A DNA stretch of 64,000 nucleotides from Pseudomonadota bacterium (lineage in GTDB: Bacteria > Myxococcota > Myxococcia > Myxococcales > Myxococcaceae). The position numbers and the translations under genes are program-made. Under the pieces are notes generated by a model. It did no database searches, was not told the DNA's origin, and worked only from the letters and a program-made list of their open reading frames with translations. Below are positions 58,856-64,000 of this stretch, one piece after another. The DNA lies in the NCBI GenBank assembly GCA_023426545.1, contig JAFAAN010000044.1:1-64000 (forward strand), given 5' to 3'. Position 1 is the first letter of the stretch; each line of letters opens with the position of its first letter.

Positions 58856-60195
58856 CGCTCCACCGCGAGCTTCAGCACGCCCTTGTCCGGCGCCACCACC
58901 GGCGCCCGGTAGAGGACGACGCGCTTGCCATTGGACAGGTAGGCCAGCTTCGGCGACCAACCGCCGCCCGCATCCACCAGCGTCTCCCGCCAATTGCCGG
59001 CGATGCGCGTGGAGATGACCAGCGCATCGTCGCTCGGGTTGCAGCCCGTGTCGTTGCGGCTGGACTCCTGGGCGCAGATGTAGAATGCGATGGACGGCTC
59101 GTGGTGCACGGGGTCGAAGGCCAGCGACGGATACCAGCCGCCCGTCCCGATGTTGAACACGGGGTCCGGCATGGACCAGTCCCGCTCGGACGTGCAGGAC
59201 GTCGCGGAGGTGTCGGCGCACTCCGTGTACGTCAGCGTGTTCGAGGACCGGTTCAGCACCGCGATGCCAAACCCCTCGACCCCGTCATACGCGAGCGACG
59301 CCCCGAGCTGCGTGTTGGGGACGGCCTGCACCCGCACCGGCGCCGTCCAGGTGAGCCCGTCCGTGTTGCGCCGCTGGAAGTGCACGTCCGTACCGGTGGC
59401 ATGCGCGGCCTCCGGGGCCTTGTCATGCACCAGGGCCGGCTGCGCCCCCGCCATCACCATGGCGATGTGGCCACCGTAGCCCTGCTTGTCATCGCCGGAG
59501 CCCACCACCACCCGGCGTTGCCAGGTCGTGGGACCTCCGCTGGCGACCTCCAGGTCGCTGCTCGAATAGGACTGACGTTCCGTGCTGCCCATCTTCCCGT
59601 CCCGGTACGCGATGATGGCCTCGCTCCCCGAGAAGACCATGGAAGGATTGAGCCCCACCAGGAAGCCCTGGTCCATGGCGGGGTTGGAGGGCTGGGCCTC
59701 GTCGGAGCGCCGCACGACGATGCGCTCCGTCCAAGCGCCGGAGGCACCGCGGTAGGACACCGCGAGGTCGCTCTGGAACCAGTATGACGTGTCATCCGAG
59801 CCGCCGCCCAGGTACGCCACCACCGGCTGACCGTCCGGACCAAAGGCCACGGACACGCCGTACACGCGCTGCACGGTGGCGATGCGCTCCGCCGGGCCGA
59901 GCTGCCCGCCGTTGAACTCGCGGTACATCAGGTCCGAGTCCGCCACGTCGTACGTCATCGTCCCCGTGCGGACGAAGTACGCCATGCCGATGCGGTCATC
60001 GGGGCCCACCGCCATGGCGATGGAGGAGATCGGATCGAACTGGCCCTCGCTCGGGTCCACCACGAGGCGCGTGAAGGGCGAGTCCTCGTTCGAGCCACCA
60101 TCGGGGGTGACGCCCCCATCAGGGACCACCGGGTTGCTGTCCTTGCCACATCCCAGCGCGAGCACCAGGCCCCAAGCCCAGGCATGCCGTTTCAT
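58852..60195 (-). CDS. Beta-propeller-like lipoprotein, first gene of pair
   Basis: A 447-residue protein; GAGGAG lies 6 bases before the ATG. The signal KRHAWAWGLVLALGC has lipobox LALGC, and a short linker PDGGVTPDGGSNEDS follows. The rest has repeated units with Asp-Gly turns and Trp/Tyr strands (IAMAVGPDDRIGMAYFVRTG, VSVAFGPDGQPVVAYLGGGS, PSLAFDPVHHEPSIAFYICA), as in six- or seven-bladed sialidase-like propellers, but no sialidase catalytic set was seen. Coupled to the next gene by ATGA overlap. Confidence 0.75.
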   Translation of the reverse strand: MKRHAWAWGLVLALGCGKDSNPVVPDGGVTPDGGSNEDSPFTRLVVDPSEGQFDPISSIAMAVGPDDRIGMAYFVRTGTMTYDVADSDLMYREFNGGQLGPAERIATVQRVYGVSVAFGPDGQPVVAYLGGGSDDTSYWFQSDLAVSYRGASGAWTERIVVRRSDEAQPSNPAMDQGFLVGLNPSMVFSGSEAIIAYRDGKMGSTERQSYSSSDLEVASGGPTTWQRRVVVGSGDDKQGYGGHIAMVMAGAQPALVHDKAPEAAHATGTDVHFQRRNTDGLTWTAPVRVQAVPNTQLGASLAYDGVEGFGIAVLNRSSNTLTYTECADTSATSCTSERDWSMPDPVFNIGTGGWYPSLAFDPVHHEPSIAFYICAQESSRNDTGCNPSDDALVISTRIAGNWRETLVDAGGGWSPKLAYLSNGKRVVLYRAPVVAPDKGVLKLAVER

Positions 60196-60329
60196 GTGCC
60201 ACTCCTCGTGTGTTGTCGGCCCTGCACGTCGTGGCGGCATCCTACGACAGCGACGCGCGGCGGGGAGCCGCCGAGCATGTTTCATGAGACCAGCGCGGAG
60301 CGGCCTCGTGCGCTAGGCTCACGCGCCGA

Positions 60330-60965
60330 ATGACACGCGCGCGTTCCAACCGGGGGCGCCTGTCCCGGCGCTCCCTCATCCAGCGGCTGACCTTCCTGGG
60401 CGGGGGCGTGGTGTTGCTCGGCCCTGCGTGCAAGCGCTCCTCCGAGCCGAAGGAGGAGCCTCCAGCCGCGAAACAGGACGGACAGGCGCCGCGCACCTTC
60501 TCCTCCCTGGAGTACGCGGTGGTGGCCGCCGCCACCGAGCGCATCCTCCCACGCGATGAGGACCCGGGCGCCCTCGACGCGGAGGTCCCCGTCTACATCG
60601 ACCGCATCCTCCAGACACCCGAGCTGGCACCGGTGCGAGAGGACTTCCTCTCCGGTGTGGCGGCCCTGGAACGCCGCGCCCGGCGCATGCACCAGAAGGG
60701 CTTCGCCGCCCTGACAGCCGAGCAGCAGGACGAACTGCTCACCGCCTTCAAGGACAGCCCGCCCCGCAGCGGCGAGGCGCACTTCTTCGAGCTGCTCACG
60801 GTGATGACGCTGGAAGGCTTCCTCGGGGACCCGTCCTATGGCGGCAACAAGGACAAGGCGGGGTGGCGGCTGATGGGCTTCGACACCGTGGGCACCGTGG
60901 CGTCCGCGCCTCCCGAGGGATACGACGGCCCGAAGTGCCTGCGTGAGTGCGGAGCACACCGGTGA
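60330..60965 (+). CDS. Gluconate 2-dehydrogenase subunit 3-like protein, Tat signal
   Basis: A 211-residue protein. The N-terminus RLSRRSLIQRLTFLGGGVVL is a clear twin-arginine signal, with a Cys just after (GPACKRSS) that could be lipidated. The domain FSSLEYAVVAAATERILPRD, then EDPGALDAEVPVYIDRILQT, and FFELLTVMTLEGFLGDPSYG then GNKDKAGWRLMGF is typical of the small subunit of membrane GMC dehydrogenases. It escorts and stabilises the flavin subunit, whose gene overlaps its stop (GTGA). Confidence 0.85.
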   Translation: MTRARSNRGRLSRRSLIQRLTFLGGGVVLLGPACKRSSEPKEEPPAAKQDGQAPRTFSSLEYAVVAAATERILPRDEDPGALDAEVPVYIDRILQTPELAPVREDFLSGVAALERRARRMHQKGFAALTAEQQDELLTAFKDSPPRSGEAHFFELLTVMTLEGFLGDPSYGGNKDKAGWRLMGFDTVGTVASAPPEGYDGPKCLRECGAHR

Positions 60966-62614
60966 GCTTGCCCGAGGCAGACGTCTGCATCATCGGCAGC
61001 GGCGCGGGCGGTGCCCCCATGGCGCTGGAGCTGGGCCGCGCGGGCTTCAAGGTGGTGGTGCTGGAGAAGGGCCCGCACTACCAGCCGCGGGACTTCATCC
61101 ACGACGAAATCCTGAACAGCCGCCGGAACTTCTTCATGCCGGTGCCGTGGGAGGAGCCGCACCTGCTGCGCCACGGCGCTGCGGGCCGCTACGAGAAGAC
61201 GAGCGCGGCGTGGACGGCCAACTGCGTGGGCGGCGGCACCGTCCACATGAGCGGCTTCTTCTACCGGCTCAAGCCCGTGGACTTCCGCCTGCGCTCCACG
61301 CTGGGCGCGGTGCCCGGCAGCACCGTGGCGGACTGGCCCATCTCCTACGAGGAGCTGGCGCCCTACTACGACAAGGCCGAGGCCGAGCTGGGCGTGTCCG
61401 GCGAGTCCGTCCCCCACCCCTTCGCCGAGCCTCGAAGCGGCCCCTACCCGCTGCCGCCACTGGACGTGCACCCCGTCGCGAAGGAGCTCGACGAGGCGTG
61501 CGGCGCCCTGGGCTGGCACGCGCTCCCCACCGCGCGCGGCATCCTCAGCAAGCCCTACCGGGGCCGAGCGCCGTGCTCGTACTGCGCGCTGTGCGGCAGC
61601 TACGGCTGCGAGACAGGCGCGAAGAGCGGCACGAACGCCAGCCTCATCCCCGCGGCCCTGGCCACCGGCAACGTGGACCTGCGCCCCGGGTGCATGGCGC
61701 GCACGGTGGAGGTGGACAAACAGGGCCGCGCGAGGAGCGTCGTCTACATCGACGCGGACGGTGTGACGCGCGAGCAGCGCGCGCGCGTCATTGTCGTGTC
61801 GTGTACCGCCGTGGAGAGCGCGCGCCTGCTGCTCAACTCCACGTCCAGCCGCTTTCCGCGCGGGCTGGCCAACGGCAGCGGGCTGGTGGGGCGCAACCTC
61901 ACCTTCAGCTCCTTCGGTGAGTCCCACGCCACCTTCCGTCTGTCGAAGCAGGCCGCCACACGGCCCTGGCTGAAAGACCCGTCTCCCTTCGTCAACCGCA
62001 GCCTCCAGGACTTCTACCTGCTGCCGGATGCCCGGCACGGCTTCCGCAAGGGCGGCACGCTGGGCTTCATGTGGGCCCACCCCAATCCCATCCACGCCGC
62101 GGTGGGTCTGGCGGGCAAGGGCCCGAGGGCCGTCTTCGGCAAGGAACTGAAGGAGCGGATGCGCGAGTACCGCGACTCACGCATCCTCCAGTTCGAGGTG
62201 TACGCCGAGTTCCTCCCCACCGCCGGCACCTACGTCCGCGTGGAGGACCGCGTGAAGGACCGGTACGGCATCCCGGTGGCGGCCATCACCGTGGACCGGC
62301 ACCCCATGGACCTGGCGGCCACGCGTTTCCTGGTGGAGCGTGGCGAGGAGGTCCTCCGGCGCCTGGGCCCGGATGATGTCCGGCGCGGCACCACCCGCGG
62401 GGAGACGACCCTCCTCCAGCACGGCACCTGTCGCTTCGGTGATGACGCGGCCACCTCGGTGCTGGACCGGAACTGCCGAGCGCATGAGGTGCCCAACCTC
62501 TACGTGGTGGACGGCAGCTTCATGCCCACCGGCGGCAGCGTGCCCGCCACGCTCACCATCAGCGCCAACAGCTTCCGCGTGGCGGCGCACCTGGTGCGCA
62601 CGCTCAAGGGCTGA
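60962..62614 (+). CDS. GMC-family FAD oxidoreductase (sugar/alcohol dehydrogenase)
   Basis: A 550-residue flavoprotein with a GTG start overlapping the upstream stop. The FAD motif is ADVCIIGSGAGGAPMALELG and VVVLEKG. Other blocks: NCVGGGTVHMSGFFYRL and, at the C-terminus, LQHGTCRFGDDAAT and VVDGSFMPTGGSVPATLTIS with the catalytic Asn region. A Cys cluster APCSYCALCGSYGCETGA could bind an Fe-S centre or metal, as reported for some GMC dehydrogenases. It has no signal of its own, so it should be carried out by its Tat partner. No cytochrome c subunit is adjacent. Substrate unknown. Confidence 0.88.
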   Translation: MSLPEADVCIIGSGAGGAPMALELGRAGFKVVVLEKGPHYQPRDFIHDEILNSRRNFFMPVPWEEPHLLRHGAAGRYEKTSAAWTANCVGGGTVHMSGFFYRLKPVDFRLRSTLGAVPGSTVADWPISYEELAPYYDKAEAELGVSGESVPHPFAEPRSGPYPLPPLDVHPVAKELDEACGALGWHALPTARGILSKPYRGRAPCSYCALCGSYGCETGAKSGTNASLIPAALATGNVDLRPGCMARTVEVDKQGRARSVVYIDADGVTREQRARVIVVSCTAVESARLLLNSTSSRFPRGLANGSGLVGRNLTFSSFGESHATFRLSKQAATRPWLKDPSPFVNRSLQDFYLLPDARHGFRKGGTLGFMWAHPNPIHAAVGLAGKGPRAVFGKELKERMREYRDSRILQFEVYAEFLPTAGTYVRVEDRVKDRYGIPVAAITVDRHPMDLAATRFLVERGEEVLRRLGPDDVRRGTTRGETTLLQHGTCRFGDDAATSVLDRNCRAHEVPNLYVVDGSFMPTGGSVPATLTISANSFRVAAHLVRTLKG

Positions 62615-62623
62615 CGCGTCAGC
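62610..62623. repeat. Perfect 14-bp palindrome over two convergent stop codons
   Basis: GCTGACGCGTCAGC contains the TGA of the GMC gene and, on the other strand, the TGA of the lipoprotein gene. The genes are 4 bases apart. Confidence 0.8.
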
Positions 62624-63125
62624 GCTTGCGCAGCGGCGTCACGTCCACCTTCACGAGGTAGCGAGCCTGCATGTCGGACTCGACCTCGATGAGGTGGTCT
62701 CCCACACCCGTGAGTTCCGCCTCCTGGGTGAAGGCGCCCTGCCGTTCCGTCGCGTCCAGCACCGCGCGGCCCTCGGTCGCGCGGCGGATGCGCGCCCGGC
62801 AGCCCTCCTCGTGGAACTGCACCACCGTCTCCCGCCCCGCCGCCGTGGCGTCCTCCAGGTAGAGGCTCACCTTGACGGTGGAGGCCTCCTTGAGCTGGAC
62901 GATGAGCTGCTGCCGCCCCGGGAAGCGGCCTTCCGAATAACTCTCCGGGCCGAGGATGCAGCCCGCCACCCGGCTGCAGACAGGCCACGCCTCACCACAC
63001 GCATCCTTCACCCGGGCGCCGATGAAGTCCTCGCGCGCGCCGCCGCAGCCCACCACGAGCGACGCGAACAACAACACCGCGGCTGCCTGGGCCTTGCGGC
63101 CAAACACTGTTACAACCGGCGTCAT
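62619..63125 (-). CDS. Putative lipoprotein
   Basis: A 168-residue protein. The ATG at 63125 has GAGG eight bases before it. The signal TPVVTVFGRKAQAAAVLLFA then SLVVGC has lipobox VVGC. The body holds CGEAWPVCSRVAGCILG, a Cys-rich start, and a beta domain (QQLIVQLKEASTVKVSLYLE, LTGVGDHLIEVESDMQARYL) with the look of a small carbohydrate- or envelope-binding module. Divergent from the next lipoprotein with only 31 bases between start codons. Confidence 0.7.
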   Translation of the reverse strand: MTPVVTVFGRKAQAAAVLLFASLVVGCGGAREDFIGARVKDACGEAWPVCSRVAGCILGPESYSEGRFPGRQQLIVQLKEASTVKVSLYLEDATAAGRETVVQFHEEGCRARIRRATEGRAVLDATERQGAFTQEAELTGVGDHLIEVESDMQARYLVKVDVTPLRKR

Positions 63126-63156
63126 CTTCAGACCCTCATGCGAGGAGTGGATGCCC

Positions 63157-63588
63157 ATGCGACTGCATACCCGTTGGCTCCCCATCATCTTCTTCGCCCT
63201 GGCTGGCTGTGGAAACGAGACGGAGCTTCCCCAGGCGCCCACACTCTTCATCGACCGCGATGCCTTGACGTTCAACCGCGAGTTCCAGCGCGGCACCTAC
63301 GTCGGGCAGACGGCCTACAACTCGCTGGCCATCCAGAACCGGGGCCTGGACCCGCTGGACATCACGGCCATCACCCCGTCCGCGCCGCGCGAGTTCACCC
63401 TCCAGCTTCCCGAGGGCTTCACCCCCGGCACGCCGCTCCGCCTGGAGACGTATGACCGCGCCTTCCTGACGGTGGCCTTCCTGCCCACCGACGACAAGGA
63501 ATACACCGGCACGATTACCATCGAGTCGAACGCCGCCAACGCCCCCCAGAAGGCCATCACCCTCAACGGCCTGGGCGTCGCGCCGTGA
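63157..63588 (+). CDS. Putative lipoprotein with ASPM/HYDIN-like beta domain
   Basis: A 143-residue protein. GAGGAG lies nine bases before the ATG at 63157 (3 before an ATG at 63151). The signal RLHTRWLPIIFFALAGC has lipobox LAGC. The mature domain LFIDRDALTFNREFQRGTYV, SLAIQNRGLDPLDITAITPS, LTVAFLPTDDKEYTGTITIE then SNA fits the Ig-like repeat of choice-of-anchor-D/HYDIN type. Only one such repeat is present, which is short for these proteins. Confidence 0.75.
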   Translation: MRLHTRWLPIIFFALAGCGNETELPQAPTLFIDRDALTFNREFQRGTYVGQTAYNSLAIQNRGLDPLDITAITPSAPREFTLQLPEGFTPGTPLRLETYDRAFLTVAFLPTDDKEYTGTITIESNAANAPQKAITLNGLGVAP

Positions 63589-63613
63589 AAGGCTAACAGG
63601 CCGCCGTGAGACA

Positions 63614-63635
63614 GGCGGGAGCGCGCGCTCCCGCC
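63614..63635. terminator. Perfect 9-bp hairpin between convergent genes
   Basis: GGCGGGAGC and GCTCCCGCC pair around GCGC, 26 bases past one stop and 16 before the other. Likely bidirectional terminator. Confidence 0.65.
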
Positions 63636-63650
63636 GTGCCGTCGCCGGGC

Positions 63651-64000
63651 TCATGGCTGGTAGGTGAAGTTGCAGCCCCCGGCGTATTCCTGGATGACGC
63701 CGCCATCCTCGTCCGGCGTCGTCCCGCCGTCCCGCACCGGCGGACACGACACCGTCGTTCCACCGTCCACCGAGTAGCTCTGCGGGTAGTCACCGTGGCC
63801 GGTGCGCAGCGTGTAGTCGACCCGCTCGTAGTCGAGCCGCTCCGACGCCGTCACGTCCACCCGCAGGGTGCCGCCGCGGATGAAGCGCCGCTCCAGGCAG
63901 CCGCAGGCATAGGGCGCCAGGGTGACGACGGTGGAGTTGGGGCGCTCCTCCAGGTGGTAGAGCGGCTGCAAGCTGCTGGTGCCCGCGTTGGAGGGCGTGT
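63651..64000 (-). CDS. Hypothetical protein, C-terminal part (5' end outside window)
   Basis: The frame is open from the right edge to the stop at 63651, so the N-terminus lies beyond base 64000. The visible 116 residues have a beta-rich domain (NSTVVTLAPYACGCLERRF, GGTLRVDVTASERLDYERVD) with paired Cys, and a linker SVDGGTTVSCPPVRDGGTTP then DEDGG. The Asp/Gly/Thr-rich linker is like those of the lipoproteins nearby, so it is probably another envelope protein. Confidence 0.6.
   Translation of the reverse strand, partial: TPSNAGTSSLQPLYHLEERPNSTVVTLAPYACGCLERRFIRGGTLRVDVTASERLDYERVDYTLRTGHGDYPQSYSVDGGTTVSCPPVRDGGTTPDEDGGVIQEYAGGCNFTYQP

Overview
This 64 kb window is chromosomal DNA from a myxobacterium, most likely Myxococcus or a close relative such as Corallococcus. 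The signs are very high GC with strong GC3 bias, tight gene packing with ATGA/GTGA stop-start overlaps, many lipoproteins with Asp/Gly/Pro-rich linkers behind the lipobox, a PilY1/minor-pilin cluster, an FHA-type sigma-54 activator, and a recA preceded by a perfect match to the Myxococcus LexA box as I remember it. I saw no rRNA, tRNA, insertion sequence, prophage or CRISPR array.

Layout. 1-5 kb: the C-terminal part of an HSP90-family chaperone overlapping a TPR-like partner, then Tex and a GNAT acetyltransferase. 5-13.4 kb (minus): a Tat-exported PhoD phosphatase, recA with SOS box and terminator, a small membrane protein, a triple 41/42-bp repeat, and the UDP-GlcNAc genes glmS and glmU. 13.6-24.2 kb (plus): gamma-glutamyltransferase, a TatD-like hydrolase, an M3 peptidase lipoprotein, small hypotheticals, an amidohydrolase, a lone receiver protein, a two-gene ABC exporter and an alpha/beta hydrolase. 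24.2-27.6 kb: a secreted VWA protein, a decayed histone-deacetylase-family pseudogene, a lipoprotein and an ArfB-like GGQ protein. 27.8-35.7 kb: a type IVa pilus priming cluster (pil_N-domain protein, FimU/PilV/PilW/PilX-like minor pilins, PilY1). 35.7-45.9 kb: a short (p)ppGpp-hydrolase-like HD protein, aconitase, a phospholipase-D/cardiolipin-synthase enzyme, a WYL-WYL-FHA operon, and proB. 46-53 kb: hflX, a membrane-bound winged-helix protein, gpsA, a lipoprotein, a histidine kinase/response regulator pair and a methyltransferase. 53.3-64 kb: envelope lipoproteins, an FHA sigma-54 activator, a DUF3332-like protein, a Tat-signalled gluconate-dehydrogenase-subunit-3/GMC oxidoreductase pair, and a partial gene at the right edge.

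How genes work together. glmU and glmS supply UDP-GlcNAc for cell wall. The pilus cluster would build the tip/priming complex of type IVa pili used for gliding and adhesion. The ABC pair is one exporter. The kinase/regulator overlap marks one signalling pair. The WYL-WYL-FHA operon resembles a nucleic-acid-sensing regulatory unit and is the most plausible under-described system here. Several convergent gene pairs are separated by strong hairpins that can end transcription from both sides.

Limits. All assignments are by reading motifs and family resemblance. No database search, alignment or folding program was used. Start codons were chosen by Shine-Dalgarno spacing, stop-start overlap and signal-peptide logic and are noted where uncertain.
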